Assembly (NCBI RefSeq): GCF_913775985.1
Contig: NZ_CAJYMB010000087.1
Coordinates: 1-64,000, forward strand
Length of the DNA: 64,000 bases
Source of the DNA: an uncultured Pluralibacter sp.
GTDB taxonomy: Bacteria; Pseudomonadota; Gammaproteobacteria; Enterobacterales; Enterobacteriaceae
Direction of reading: 5' to 3'
Shown here piece after piece: positions 42,803 through 51,861 of the stretch. The notes beneath the pieces are model-generated. The model saw only the letters and a list, made by a program, of their open reading frames with translations. It did not search any database and was not told the DNA's origin. The translations under genes and the position numbers were made by a program. The stretch's first letter is position 1. Every line of letters begins with the position of its first letter.

Positions 42803-43701
42803 GTGACGCGGTTCTCTCCGGGGCGGTCGAACGCTTTCTGCGCTACCTGAGCGTTGAGCGCCAGCTCAGCCCGATTACGCTGCTTAATTACCGCCGCCAG
42901 CTCGATACCATTATCGCCCTTGCCGAAGAAGCAGGCATTACGCGCTGGCAGCAGTGCGACGCCGCAACGGTGCGCGGTTTTGCCGTGCGCAGCCGCCGCA
43001 AGGGGCTCGGCCCCGCCAGCCTGGCGCTGCGCCTCTCCGCGCTACGCAGCTTTTTCGACTGGCTGGTCAGCAAGGGCGAGCTGCAGGTCAACCCGGCGAA
43101 AGCCGTATCTGCCCCGAAAACGCCGCGCCACCTGCCCAAAAATATCGACGTTGACGACGTGAATCGGCTGCTGGATATCGATCTTAACGATCCGCTGGCG
43201 GTGCGCGATCGGGCGATGCTGGAGATAATGTACGGCGCGGGCCTGCGCCTGTCCGAGCTGGTTAATCTGGATATCAAGCATCTGGATCTCGATACCGGCG
43301 AAGTGTGGGTGATGGGAAAAGGTAGCAAAGAGCGCCGCCTGCCCATTGGCCGCAGCGCGGTGCAGTGGCTTGAGCACTGGCTGGATCTGCGCGGTTTATT
43401 CGGCGCCGACGAAGACGCGCTGTTTTTGTCAAAGCTCGGCAAACGGATCTCGGCGCGTAACGTGCAGAAGCGCTTCGCCGAGTGGGGAATCAGACAGGGC
43501 CTGAACAGCCACGTGCACCCGCACAAGCTGCGCCACTCCTTCGCCACGCACATGCTCGAATCGAGCGGCGACCTGCGCGGCGTGCAGGAGCTGCTGGGCC
43601 ACGCTAATCTTTCCACCACGCAAATCTATACACATCTCGACTTTCAACATCTCGCCTCGGTATACGACGCAGCGCATCCGCGGGCCAAACGGGGGAAATA
43701 A
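42799..43701 (+). CDS. xerC: Tyrosine recombinase XerC
   Basis: A 300-aa tyrosine recombinase that, with XerD, resolves chromosome dimers at dif. The catalytic set is complete: R150, K174, H242, R245, H268 and Y277, each two higher than in E. coli (298 aa). The N-terminal SAM-like DNA-binding domain covers about 1-105. This is the housekeeping recombinase in its native operon, not an integrase of a mobile element. Confidence 0.97.
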   Translation: MSDAVLSGAVERFLRYLSVERQLSPITLLNYRRQLDTIIALAEEAGITRWQQCDAATVRGFAVRSRRKGLGPASLALRLSALRSFFDWLVSKGELQVNPAKAVSAPKTPRHLPKNIDVDDVNRLLDIDLNDPLAVRDRAMLEIMYGAGLRLSELVNLDIKHLDLDTGEVWVMGKGSKERRLPIGRSAVQWLEHWLDLRGLFGADEDALFLSKLGKRISARNVQKRFAEWGIRQGLNSHVHPHKLRHSFATHMLESSGDLRGVQELLGHANLSTTQIYTHLDFQHLASVYDAAHPRAKRGK

Positions 43702-44417
43702 TGCGTTTTTATCGTCCACTGGGCCAGATCTCTGCCCTGACTTTCGATCTTGATGACACTCTTTACGATAATCGCCCGGTGATCCTGCGCACGGAGCAGG
43801 AGTCGCTGGCGTTTGTGCGTGGCTACCATCCGGCCCTGAGCCAGATTGAAAACAGCGACTTTAAGCAGCTGCGCCAGGCGCTGCGCGAGGCGGAGCCGGA
43901 CATTTATCATGATGTCACCGAGTGGCGCCGCCGCGCGGTCGAGCAGGCGATGCTCAACGCCGGTCTTTCCGCGCAGGATGCCCGCGCGGGCGCCGATGCG
44001 GCAATGGCGAACTTTGCCCGCTGGCGCAGCGCCATTGACGTCCCGCAGGAGACACACGATACGCTGAAAGCGCTGGCGGCGAAGTGGCCGCTGGTGGCAA
44101 TTACCAACGGCAACGCCGATCCGTCGCTGTTTGGCCTCGACGGCTATTTCAGCTTCGTGCTGCGCGCCGGCCCCGACGGCCGCGCCAAGCCGTTTAGCGA
44201 CATGTATCATCTGGCCGCAGAACGCCTTAACCTGCCGCTCGGTGAGATCCTGCACGTCGGCGACGATCTGACCACCGACGTCGCCGGGGCGATCCGCTGC
44301 GGGGTGCAGGCGTGCTGGATAAACCCCTACGACGCCGACTTAATGCAGGCCTGCGACAGCCGCCTGCTGCCGCATATCGAAATTTCGCGGTTGGCATCCC
44401 TCACTGCGCTGATATAA
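43701..44417 (+). CDS. yigB: HAD-family phosphatase YigB (5-amino-6-(5-phosphoribitylamino)uracil phosphatase)
   Basis: A 238-aa haloacid dehalogenase hydrolase, equal in length to E. coli YigB. HAD motif I is DLDDTLYD (about 14-21), motif II is AITNGNAD near 135, and motif III/IV is the lysine of GRAKPF with [13 protein letters not shown]. coli YigB dephosphorylates a riboflavin intermediate and FMN. Its ATG overlaps the xerC stop by one base (TAATG). Confidence 0.94.
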   Translation: MRFYRPLGQISALTFDLDDTLYDNRPVILRTEQESLAFVRGYHPALSQIENSDFKQLRQALREAEPDIYHDVTEWRRRAVEQAMLNAGLSAQDARAGADAAMANFARWRSAIDVPQETHDTLKALAAKWPLVAITNGNADPSLFGLDGYFSFVLRAGPDGRAKPFSDMYHLAAERLNLPLGEILHVGDDLTTDVAGAIRCGVQACWINPYDADLMQACDSRLLPHIEISRLASLTALI

Positions 44418-44429
44418 TCGTCAGTAAAT

Positions 44430-44445
44430 CTGTATAAATTACCAG
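44430..44445 (+). promoter_or_regulatory. LexA box upstream of uvrD
   Basis: CTGTATAAATTACCAG fits the SOS consensus CTGT-N8-ACAG with one mismatch in the right half (CCAG). It is in the same place and has the same right-half deviation as the known E. coli uvrD operator. It implies SOS induction of uvrD. Confidence 0.85.
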
Positions 44446-44458
44446 TATCACTCTGTAG

Positions 44459-44484
44459 GCCCGGCCGGCGATGCGCCGCCGGGC
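44459..44484 (+). repeat. REP-like palindrome
   Basis: GCCCGGC...GCCGGGC forms an imperfect GC-rich stem around a CGGCGATGCGCC centre and is preceded by GTAG. This looks like the extragenic palindromes of Enterobacter/Klebsiella-type genomes. It lies between the LexA box and uvrD, inside the uvrD 5' leader. Confidence 0.6.
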
Positions 44485-44517
44485 AATACATCTGTCACAA
44501 CTTACCCGGCGGTGCCA

Positions 44518-46680
44518 ATGGACGTTTCATACCTGCTCGACAGCCTTAATGACAAACAGCGCGAAGCCGTGGCGGCAGATCGCACCAACATGCTGGTGCT
44601 GGCGGGAGCAGGGAGTGGCAAGACGCGGGTGCTGGTACACCGCATTGCGTGGCTGCTGAGCGTGGAGAACTGCTCGCCATACTCAATTATGGCGGTGACC
44701 TTTACCAACAAGGCGGCGGCGGAAATGCGCCACCGCATTGGCCAGCTGATGGGTACCTCCCAGGGCGGCATGTGGGTGGGCACCTTCCACGGCCTGGCGC
44801 ACCGGCTGCTGCGCGCCCACCATCTGGACGCCGGGCTGCCGCAGGACTTCCAGATCCTCGACAGCGAAGACCAGCTTCGGCTGCTCAAGCGGCTGATAAA
44901 AGCCATGAATCTCGACGAGAAGCAGTGGCCGCCGCGTCAGGCGATGTGGTACATCAACGGCCAGAAAGACGAAGGCATCCGCCCGCACCATATTCAGAGC
45001 TACGGCAACCCGGTGGAGCAGACCTGGCAGAAGGTTTATCAGGCCTATCAGGAAGCCTGCGATCGCGCCGGGCTGGTGGATTTTGCCGAGCTGCTACTGC
45101 GCGCGCACGAGCTGTGGCTCAACAAGCCGCACATTCTTCAGCACTACCGCGAGCGCTTCACCAATATTCTGGTGGACGAGTTCCAGGATACCAACAACAT
45201 CCAGTACGCCTGGATCCGCCTGCTGGCGGGCGATACCGGTAAAGTGATGATCGTCGGTGATGACGACCAGTCAATCTACGGCTGGCGCGGGGCGCAGGTT
45301 GAGAACATCCAGCGCTTCCTGAAGGATTTTCCCGGTGCGCACACCATTCGCCTGGAGCAGAACTACCGCTCCACCAGCAATATCCTCAGCGCGGCCAACG
45401 CCCTGATTGAAAACAATAACGGCCGCCTCGGCAAAAAGTTGTGGACCGAGGGCGCGGAAGGCGAACCTATCTCCCTCTACTGCGCGTTCAACGAGCTGGA
45501 CGAAGCGCGGTTCGTGGTTAACCGCATCAAAACCTGGCAAGACAACGGCGGCGCGCTGGAGCAGTGCGCAATTCTCTACCGCAGCAACGCCCAGTCCCGC
45601 GTGCTGGAAGAGGCGCTGCTGCAGGTGAGCATGCCGTACCGAATTTACGGCGGTATGCGCTTCTTCGAGCGCCAGGAAATCAAGGACGCGCTCTCCTATC
45701 TGCGCCTGATCGCCAACCGTAATGACGATGCCGCTTTTGAGCGTGTGGTAAACACGCCGACGCGCGGCATCGGCGACCGCACGCTGGACGTGGTGCGGCA
45801 AACCTCCCGCGACAGGCAGCTGACGTTGTGGCAGGCGTGCCGCGCGCTGCTCAAAGACAAAGTGCTGGCCGGTCGCGCCGCGGGCGCGCTGCAGCGCTTT
45901 ATGGAGCTGATCGAGGCTCTGGCGCAGGAAACGGCGGAGATGCCGCTGCACGTTCAGACCGACCGGGTTATCAAAGACTCCGGCCTGTGGATGATGTACG
46001 AGCAGGAGAAGGGCGAAAAGGGCCAGACGCGCATCGAAAACTTAGAGGAGCTGGTGACCGCCACGCGGCAGTTCAGCTATAACGACGAAGACGAAGATCT
46101 GGTGCCGCTGCAGGCGTTTCTGTCCCACGCCGCGCTGGAAGCAGGCGAGGGCCAGGCCGACACCTGGCAGGACGCGGTGCAGCTGATGACGCTGCACTCG
46201 GCAAAAGGGCTGGAGTTTCCGCAGGTGTTTATCGTCGGCGTGGAAGAGGGGATGTTCCCGAGCCAGATGTCGCTGGACGAAGGCGGACGCCTCGAAGAGG
46301 AGCGCCGGCTGGCGTACGTTGGCGTAACCCGCGCGATGCAAAAGCTGACGCTGACCTACGCCGAAACTCGTCGCCTTTACGGCAAAGAGGTCTATCACCG
46401 CCCTTCACGCTTTATCGGCGAGCTGCCGGAAGCCTGCGTGGAAGAGGTGCGTCTGCGCGCGACTGTCAGCCGCCCGGTGAACCATCAGCGCATGGGTACG
46501 CCGGTTGCGGAAAACGATACCGGCTACAAGCTTGGCCAGCGCGTGCGTCACCCTAAATTCGGCGAAGGCACGATTGTGAACCTGGAGGGCAGCGGCGAGC
46601 ACAGCCGTCTGCAGGTGGCTTTCCAGGGACAAGGTATTAAATGGCTGGTGGCCGCCTACGCGCGGCTCGAAAATTCCTAA
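44518..46680 (+). CDS. uvrD: DNA helicase II UvrD
   Basis: A 720-aa superfamily 1A 3'-5' helicase for nucleotide-excision and mismatch repair, the E. coli length. Walker A GAGSGKT is at about 30-36, then [33 protein letters not shown] and VGVTRAMQ. A C-terminal Tudor-like RNA-polymerase-binding domain (GYKLGQRVRHPKFGEG...) is intact. The ATG at 44518 (MDVSYLL) is preferred over an in-frame codon 6 nt upstream. SOS-regulated by the LexA box above. Confidence 0.97.
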   Translation: MDVSYLLDSLNDKQREAVAADRTNMLVLAGAGSGKTRVLVHRIAWLLSVENCSPYSIMAVTFTNKAAAEMRHRIGQLMGTSQGGMWVGTFHGLAHRLLRAHHLDAGLPQDFQILDSEDQLRLLKRLIKAMNLDEKQWPPRQAMWYINGQKDEGIRPHHIQSYGNPVEQTWQKVYQAYQEACDRAGLVDFAELLLRAHELWLNKPHILQHYRERFTNILVDEFQDTNNIQYAWIRLLAGDTGKVMIVGDDDQSIYGWRGAQVENIQRFLKDFPGAHTIRLEQNYRSTSNILSAANALIENNNGRLGKKLWTEGAEGEPISLYCAFNELDEARFVVNRIKTWQDNGGALEQCAILYRSNAQSRVLEEALLQVSMPYRIYGGMRFFERQEIKDALSYLRLIANRNDDAAFERVVNTPTRGIGDRTLDVVRQTSRDRQLTLWQACRALLKDKVLAGRAAGALQRFMELIEALAQETAEMPLHVQTDRVIKDSGLWMMYEQEKGEKGQTRIENLEELVTATRQFSYNDEDEDLVPLQAFLSHAALEAGEGQADTWQDAVQLMTLHSAKGLEFPQVFIVGVEEGMFPSQMSLDEGGRLEEERRLAYVGVTRAMQKLTLTYAETRRLYGKEVYHRPSRFIGELPEACVEEVRLRATVSRPVNHQRMGTPVAENDTGYKLGQRVRHPKFGEGTIVNLEGSGEHSRLQVAFQGQGIKWLVAAYARLENS

Positions 46681-46767
46681 CATTAAGATAAACATCATAT
46701 TTTTGTAATATTCTGCTAGTCTTATTGGCCGGAGAAGAGGAAATATTCTCTGGCGTTTCGCTGCGTG

Positions 46768-46796
46768 TTGACGCTGGATTTAGGCTGGCGTAACAT
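46768..46796 (+). promoter_or_regulatory. Probable corA promoter
   Basis: TTGACG (46768-46773) and TAACAT (46791-46796) are spaced exactly 17 bp. Transcription from about 46803 would give a corA leader of about 230 nt. In Salmonella the long corA leader is a Mg2+-responsive Rho-dependent attenuator. Confidence 0.65.
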
Positions 46797-46828
46797 GCGC
46801 GCACGATTACGCTAAGAGGACTGATACC

Positions 46829-46885
46829 TTGGACACACCCAGTAGATGCTGGCTCAACTTCCTGCAATCCAGGAACAACTCCTAA
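46829..46885 (+). CDS. Candidate corA leader peptide (corL-like)
   Basis: An 18-codon frame starts with TTG after AGAGGA (SD about 8-9 nt away) and reads (M)DTPSRCWLNFLQSRNNS. It begins about 26 nt into the inferred corA transcript. Its stop codon TAA (46883-46885) lies inside the 5' arm of a hairpin (46882-46913). Salmonella corA has a translated leader, corL, whose translation state controls Rho access. Position and architecture fit, but I have not compared the peptide sequence with Salmonella corL. This is a candidate, not a firm gene. Confidence 0.45.
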   Translation: MDTPSRCWLNFLQSRNNS

Positions 46886-46913
46886 GGCTATCACCTCCTG
46901 CTGATGGCCTTAG
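46882..46913 (+). promoter_or_regulatory. Hairpin in the corA leader
   Basis: CTAAGGC (46882-46888) pairs with GCCTTAG (46907-46913) around an 18-nt loop that contains CACCTCCTGCTG. It has no T tract, so it is a regulatory structure rather than a terminator. Ribosomes finishing the candidate leader peptide would cover its 5' arm. Confidence 0.55.
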
Positions 46914-47034
46914 AGGTTGTCAGCGACCCGCTTTATCCCCGTCGCACTGAGTCAGGCTGAATGGTCTGAAACGCCCAATGTTTCTGTGTGCCCACCGTAC
47001 TGTCCAATAAATTACTGCATTGGGAGTCCCGGTC

Positions 47035-47985
47035 ATGCTGAGCGCATTTCAACTGGAAAACAAACGTTTAACGCGCCTTGAGTCTGACGACATCAAGCAT
47101 CTTGCCAGCTCCGTCTGGGTAGATCTGGTGGAGCCGGATGACGAAGAGCGTAACCGCGTACAGACAGAGCTGGGCCAGAATCTGGCAACCCGGCCCGAAC
47201 TGGAAGACATCGAGGCCTCGGCCCGATTCTTCGAAGACGAAGACGGCCTGCACATCCACTCCTTCTTTTTCTTTGAGGATGCCGAAGATCACGCCGGCAA
47301 CTCTACCGTGGCGTTTACCATTCGCGAAGGGCGGCTGTTCACTTTACGCGAGCGCGAACTGCCCGCGTTCCGTCTGTACCGCATGCGCACCCGCAGCCAG
47401 GAGATGGTTGACGGCAACGCCTACGAGCTGCTGCTGGATCTGTTTGAGACCAAAATCGAGCAGCTGGCGGACGAAATTGAGAATATCTACAGCGCACTGG
47501 AAAAGCTGAGCCGCGTCATTATGGAAGGGCACCAGGGCGACGAGTACGACGAAGCGCTGTCGAAGCTGGCGGAGCTGGAAGATATCGGCTGGAAGGTGCG
47601 CCTGTGCCTGATGGATACCCAGCGCGCGCTGAACTTCCTGGTACGCAAGGCGCGCCTGCCGGCGAATCAGCTTGAGCAGGCTCGCGAGATCCTGCGCGAT
47701 ATCGAATCCCTGCTGCCGCACAACGAATCCCTGTTCCAGAAAGTTAACTTTCTGATGCAGGCGGCGATGGGCTTTATCAACATCGAGCAGAACCGAATCA
47801 TCAAGATCTTCTCAGTAGTTTCCGTGGTCTTCCTGCCGCCGACGCTGGTGGCCTCCAGCTACGGAATGAACTTTGAGTTTATGCCGGAACTGCACTGGAG
47901 CTTCGGCTACCCCGGCGCGATTGTCTTTATGATCCTCGCCGGACTGGCGCCGTATTTGTACTTCAAACGTAAAAACTGGTTATAA
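47035..47985 (+). CDS. corA: Magnesium/cobalt/nickel transporter CorA
   Basis: A 316-aa pentameric Mg2+ channel, the E. coli length. The N-terminal cytoplasmic funnel is acidic. Two C-terminal helices (about 254-275 and 290-310) are separated by the selectivity motif GMN at 277-279, and the protein ends in a basic KRKNWL tail. The ATG at 47035 (MLSAFQLEN) follows GGGAG; a frame 15 nt longer is unlikely. It has a 354-nt upstream spacer with its own promoter and leader. E. coli yigE, normally between uvrD and corA, is absent. Confidence 0.97.
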   Translation: MLSAFQLENKRLTRLESDDIKHLASSVWVDLVEPDDEERNRVQTELGQNLATRPELEDIEASARFFEDEDGLHIHSFFFFEDAEDHAGNSTVAFTIREGRLFTLRERELPAFRLYRMRTRSQEMVDGNAYELLLDLFETKIEQLADEIENIYSALEKLSRVIMEGHQGDEYDEALSKLAELEDIGWKVRLCLMDTQRALNFLVRKARLPANQLEQAREILRDIESLLPHNESLFQKVNFLMQAAMGFINIEQNRIIKIFSVVSVVFLPPTLVASSYGMNFEFMPELHWSFGYPGAIVFMILAGLAPYLYFKRKNWL

Positions 47986-47988
47986 ACG

Positions 47989-48013
47989 AGAGGGAGCTTC
48001 GGCTCCCTTTTTT
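47989..48013 (+). terminator. corA terminator
   Basis: A perfect GGGAGC-TTCG-GCTCCC hairpin (47992-48007) is followed by six T, 4-6 nt after the corA stop. Confidence 0.93.
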
Positions 48014-48140
48014 ATTGTCCGATATTATCTGGCTGAATGTTTTTTATACTCTACACTTTATCAGCAGTTTCCAGCACTGCAGATATCCGCTTTTCCAACT
48101 ACGGCGCCAAGAATAATCACTATTAACAGGGATAATATCT

Positions 48141-48440
48141 ATGAAGTCTCCTCAATGGGTGGAAACGATTTTTGGTAAAGGACCCCTTGATAAACGCGGT
48201 TATATAATTTCCTGGTTCACATACTGGATACTGTTGAGTGTTATTATGGCTCTCGGCCTGGCTTTTTTACCGGAAGGACGGCTCTGGTTTATACCCATTA
48301 TCGTTGCCTTTGGCTTCTGCCAGCTTATTTATCGCTATATGCCCACGCTGGGCTGGCGTAAATTATGGTGCGTGCTGGGCTTTTTCCCCATTACCAATAT
48401 TATCTTCTTTATCGTACTGCTGTTTATTAAGCAGAAATAA
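48141..48440 (+). CDS. Small inner-membrane protein, YigF/YigG-like position
   Basis: A 99-aa very hydrophobic protein with three probable membrane helices (about 23-43, 48-66 and 74-96) after a short polar N-terminus (WVETIFGKGPLDKRGY), and a lysine tail. It occupies the place of E. coli yigF/yigG between corA and rarD, but I cannot confirm orthology from memory. AGGGATA precedes the ATG at a usable distance. The function is unknown. Confidence 0.7.
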   Translation: MKSPQWVETIFGKGPLDKRGYIISWFTYWILLSVIMALGLAFLPEGRLWFIPIIVAFGFCQLIYRYMPTLGWRKLWCVLGFFPITNIIFFIVLLFIKQK

Positions 48441-48475
48441 ACAGAGTAGTGTCCGTTTCACGCCGCCTGGAATCT

Positions 48476-49207
48476 TTAAAATAACTCCTGCGCAAAGTCC
48501 GCATAGCTGTCCCGCTCAATCGCGCTGAAACTCTTAATCAGTAGCGGCCCGGCGATAGCCTCTTCCCGCGCAATTTCCCCCAGTGCCGCTCGCAAGGCAT
48601 TCAGCCCACGCGCGGAGGTTTTCTGCGAGGTGATAAGTGGCAATCCCGGCGTAGAGGCCGTTTCGCCAATAACGGATAATCCGGCCAGGACCTGCGGCTG
48701 GTAGCGGGCCAGCAGGGCGAAGGTGACGCAGTCAATGGCGGCAATGTCGGCTTCTTTCTGCTGGAGTGCCGCCAGCGACTGCCGGTGGCTGCCGCTCCAG
48801 ACAATATGGCTAAAAAAGGCCGCATCGCCGCCTGTTGCGACGAGCAGGGCCCGGTAGCCCGACTGAGAATCCTGTGCGTTGCACGCTGCGGTCAGACCGC
48901 GAAAATCCGCCAGCGTCCGGCTGCTGTTTTCCGCCCGGGTGACCAGCAGGCTGCGGTAGTTTGGCCCCTCGCAGCCCGGCGCGGCGTAGTGGAAGCATCC
49001 CACCACCTGCACGTCGTGCAGCTTTGTCGCCAGCGGGTAGCCGCAGGCCTGACTCAGCAGCACGCTGTCGTGCTGCCAGTGGGCGAGCAGGTCGGCGGGT
49101 CGGCTGAAGTGCGCGTGCGGGAAATAGCGCAGCAGCGCCGCCGCCAGCGCGTCGGTGGCGTGCGGTACGAGGTCGTACATCGGCAGTGCGATTTCATTGG
49201 GGATCAT
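48476..49207 (-). CDS. PhnD/SsuA/transferrin-like substrate-binding protein
   Basis: A 243-aa protein resembling periplasmic phosphonate/phosphate-type binding proteins (PhnD-like fold), with two alpha/beta lobes and the conserved pattern CNAQDSQSGY...L near residues 109-118 and an AAIDCVTFALL segment in lobe 2. It has no signal peptide, lipobox or partner ABC transporter, so it may work in the cytoplasm or as a sensor. Its start overlaps the upstream desaturase stop by 14 nt, so the two are translationally coupled. The pair is not part of the E. coli gene order here. The ligand is unknown. Confidence 0.75.
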   Translation of the reverse strand: MIPNEIALPMYDLVPHATDALAAALLRYFPHAHFSRPADLLAHWQHDSVLLSQACGYPLATKLHDVQVVGCFHYAAPGCEGPNYRSLLVTRAENSSRTLADFRGLTAACNAQDSQSGYRALLVATGGDAAFFSHIVWSGSHRQSLAALQQKEADIAAIDCVTFALLARYQPQVLAGLSVIGETASTPGLPLITSQKTSARGLNALRAALGEIAREEAIAGPLLIKSFSAIERDSYADFAQELF

Positions 49208-50180
49208 GATGTTCCTGCTTTACGCCGGGATGTGCGGTGACGTCTACCGGGCGAAACCGGTATTTGCGCCACCACTCGCGGTAGCCTTTTACCACGAAGC
49301 CGTGGTTGCGCTGCTGGTACAGATCGCGATCCTGCAAATAGATTTTTCGCAGTCCGTACCAGGGAATACCGGGCAAGTCGTGATGTACTGAATGATAGTT
49401 CAGATTGAGGAACAGCAGCCGCCAGGGCAGGGACGTTTCGGTAATTGCCGAGCGATCCAGTGGATCGTCCGCCGCGCGATGCTCCAGAAAGGATCGTACT
49501 TTGGTCAGGGCGAGCGCCGGGTAGCTCACTGCCGCAAGATACCACGCGATGGAAAACTGGTTGTGCCGCAGCCAGAGGAACAGCAGCACCAGCAATACGG
49601 CATGGATAAACCACATGGCGAGAGTGTTTGCTTCACCGCGGCGTACGGCGTTAACGATCCCCGCCAGCACGGCGGCGATATCCAGCAGCGGCGCCAGCAG
49701 CAATCGGCCCGGGAAGGTATTGCGCAGGCGGATCAGGCGCTTTTGCCATCGGGGAAACTGCTGCCAGCGCTGGTCGGAAAAGTAGTAAGTCTCGGGATCG
49801 TCGTCCGGCAGGGTCAGGGCGTGGCTGCGGTGGTGCGCCAGATGCGAGTCGCGGTACAGGCCATAGGGATACCACACGGCCAGCGGCAGCATCCCGAAGA
49901 GCTGGTTGACGCGCGGCCAGCGGGTTGGATGGCCGTGAATCAGCTCGTGCTGCAGCGACATATACCAGGCGGTAAACAGGATCAGCAGCAGCGTTGCGGG
50001 CAGCAGGCCGAGTAGCGGCCAGAAATGGAGCGTCGTGAACCAGCCGCCGTAAATGACGGCCATCAGCAGCCAGGTGGGCAACTCGCTGCGCCACAGCCAG
50101 CCGCGGGCGAGGCGCTGCACATTTTCACGCTGCTGTTCTGATAACCAGGCGCTGCGCCTGGCGGGGGTTGGCGGGGACAT
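49194..50180 (-). CDS. Membrane fatty-acid desaturase
   Basis: A 328-aa integral-membrane di-iron desaturase/hydroxylase. All three histidine boxes are present: HELIHGH (about 78-84), HLAHHRSH (113-120) and HSVHH (263-267), with an extra EH near 233. Four to six hydrophobic segments surround them. I chose the ATG at 50178-50180, which has AGAGAGG 5 nt upstream, over a GTG 30 nt earlier. The substrate could be acyl lipid, carotenoid or another alkyl chain; the sequence does not decide it. Enterobacteria normally make unsaturated fatty acids anaerobically through FabA/FabB, so this is accessory. Followed by the coupled binding-protein gene. Confidence 0.85.
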   Translation of the reverse strand: MSPPTPARRSAWLSEQQRENVQRLARGWLWRSELPTWLLMAVIYGGWFTTLHFWPLLGLLPATLLLILFTAWYMSLQHELIHGHPTRWPRVNQLFGMLPLAVWYPYGLYRDSHLAHHRSHALTLPDDDPETYYFSDQRWQQFPRWQKRLIRLRNTFPGRLLLAPLLDIAAVLAGIVNAVRRGEANTLAMWFIHAVLLVLLFLWLRHNQFSIAWYLAAVSYPALALTKVRSFLEHRAADDPLDRSAITETSLPWRLLFLNLNYHSVHHDLPGIPWYGLRKIYLQDRDLYQQRNHGFVVKGYREWWRKYRFRPVDVTAHPGVKQEHHDPQ

Positions 50181-50287
50181 TTGGCCTCTCTGTCGTCTCT
50201 TTTTATCCACAGACGATGAGAGAGGCCCGTTGAAATCACAACGAATTTAACTGCATGTGCTTTGCCGAAATCCGCGAATGCGGTGCT

Positions 50288-51181
50288 TTAAAGCCTCGGC
50301 GTGCGGCGCAGGGTATACACCGCATCCATCACAAAAACCGCCAGCGCAACCCAGATAAAGGCGAAGGTCACCATTTTATCCGCGCCCGGGGTTTCGCCGT
50401 AAAACAGCACCGCCAGCAGAAACATCAGCGTCGGGCCGATGTACTGGAAAAAGCCGAGCGTTGACAGGCGCAGCTTGGTGGCCGCGCCGGTAAAGCACAG
50501 CAGCGGCACCGTAGTGACCACGCCTGCGGCAATCAGCAGCAGATTGAGCGACCACGGATTGTATCCCATATGGCTGGTGGCGCTGTCGGCGATGCCGAAC
50601 AGATAAATCGCCGCCACCGGCAGCAGCCAGAGGGTTTCAATCAGCATGCCGGTCTGGGCGTCAACGGCGATTTTCTTACGGATCAGCCCGTAAAAAGCAA
50701 AACTGAAGGCCAGCCCGAGGCCGATGATCGGCAGCGAGCCGAAGGTCCAGAGCTGCACCAGCACCCCGCAGGCCGCAAGCGCCACCGCCAGCCACTGCAT
50801 GCGGCGAAAGCGCTCCCCGAGAAAAATCATGCCCAGCACGATATTCACCAGCGGATTGATAAAGTAGCCGAGACTCGCTTCCAGCATGTGGTGATTATTG
50901 ACTGCCCAGATAAACAGCAGCCAGTTGCCGCCGATCAGCACCGCCGAAAGCGCCAGCAGCAGGATTTTTTTCGGGGTTTGCCACAGACGCTTCAGCCCGC
51001 TCCACTGGCGGCTGGCTGAAATCAGCACAATCATAAAAAAGAATGACCAGATAATACGGTGAGTAATAATTTCGTCAGCCGGCACGTAGTCGATAAATTT
51101 GAAATAGGCGGGAGCAATCCCCCAAATAAAATAAGCGGCAAGGGCGAGTAACACGCCCTGCCGCGTCTGTTTTGCTTCCAT
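50288..51181 (-). CDS. rarD: EamA-family permease RarD
   Basis: A 297-aa drug/metabolite transporter with ten membrane helices (E. coli RarD 296 aa), beginning MEAKQTRQGVLLALAAYFIWG. The open frame runs 258 nt further into yigI but without membrane character; the ATG at 51179-51181 matches E. coli. It was named for chloramphenicol resistance when overexpressed in Pseudomonas; the natural substrate is unknown. Confidence 0.95.
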   Translation of the reverse strand: MEAKQTRQGVLLALAAYFIWGIAPAYFKFIDYVPADEIITHRIIWSFFFMIVLISASRQWSGLKRLWQTPKKILLLALSAVLIGGNWLLFIWAVNNHHMLEASLGYFINPLVNIVLGMIFLGERFRRMQWLAVALAACGVLVQLWTFGSLPIIGLGLAFSFAFYGLIRKKIAVDAQTGMLIETLWLLPVAAIYLFGIADSATSHMGYNPWSLNLLLIAAGVVTTVPLLCFTGAATKLRLSTLGFFQYIGPTLMFLLAVLFYGETPGADKMVTFAFIWVALAVFVMDAVYTLRRTPRL

Positions 51182-51233
51182 CGCTAAAATCCATCGTATA
51201 AAAAGTGGGCCAATGTTAACCGATTTAACGGGC

Positions 51234-51710
51234 TCATCCCACCATGTAAGTGGCGGTTGCGCTGGCAATATAGACCTGCTCTTCGTTATGCAGCTCGACC
51301 CGCGCGACGGCGACCTTGTTTCCCGCCCGCAGCAGGCTGCTGGTGCAGGTAAAGCGGTTGCCGCGTCCCGGACGCAGGTAATCCACCCGCAGGTCGATGG
51401 TGCCCATCCGCGAGAGCCGCTGGCGCATCTCATCTTCATTAATGGTGTCGTGGCGGGTTAGCGTACTGCCGACGCACACCAGCCCGGCGGCCACGTCCAG
51501 CGCCGAGGCGATCACCCCACCGTGTAGAATGCTCTGGGCCCAGTTGCCGACCATCATTGGCTGGTTATTAAAGCTGAGCTGCGCGAAGTCTTTTTCGTAG
51601 CGCTCCAGCTCCAGCCCCAGCGCGCGGTTAAAAGGCATGTGGTAAACAAAAATCTCGCCCACCAGCTTCAGCGTGGCTTCGGCGGTCAGTTCTTTAGACA
51701 TTGCGGACAT
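51234..51710 (-). CDS. yigI: Thioesterase-family protein YigI
   Basis: A 158-aa single hot-dog domain protein (PaaI/YigI family; E. coli 155 aa). The helix-preceding motif [17 protein letters not shown] (about 60-76) is typical of acyl-CoA thioesterases of this family. Two in-frame ATGs 9 nt apart are possible starts (51710 and 51701) and neither has a strong ribosome-binding site. It precedes rarD on the same strand, 52 nt away, and is divergent from pldA. Confidence 0.92.
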   Translation of the reverse strand: MSAMSKELTAEATLKLVGEIFVYHMPFNRALGLELERYEKDFAQLSFNNQPMMVGNWAQSILHGGVIASALDVAAGLVCVGSTLTRHDTINEDEMRQRLSRMGTIDLRVDYLRPGRGNRFTCTSSLLRAGNKVAVARVELHNEEQVYIASATATYMVG

Positions 51711-51861
51711 CCATTGGTTAATAAAATGTTGATTTTATGCTTCCGAAGTGTTCATTTCTACTTTTCAGAAAGGATAACCGGGTAATACTTCGTCGATTAT
51801 GTAAAATGCATGTCGAGAAAATTCACCATTTGAAACTTTTTTGTCCAGGAGAACACCATTG

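Noticed and set aside
42799-43701. Integrase of a mobile element
   Set aside because: The tyrosine recombinase is housekeeping XerC in its usual dapF-yigA-xerC-yigB context, with no element ends nearby.
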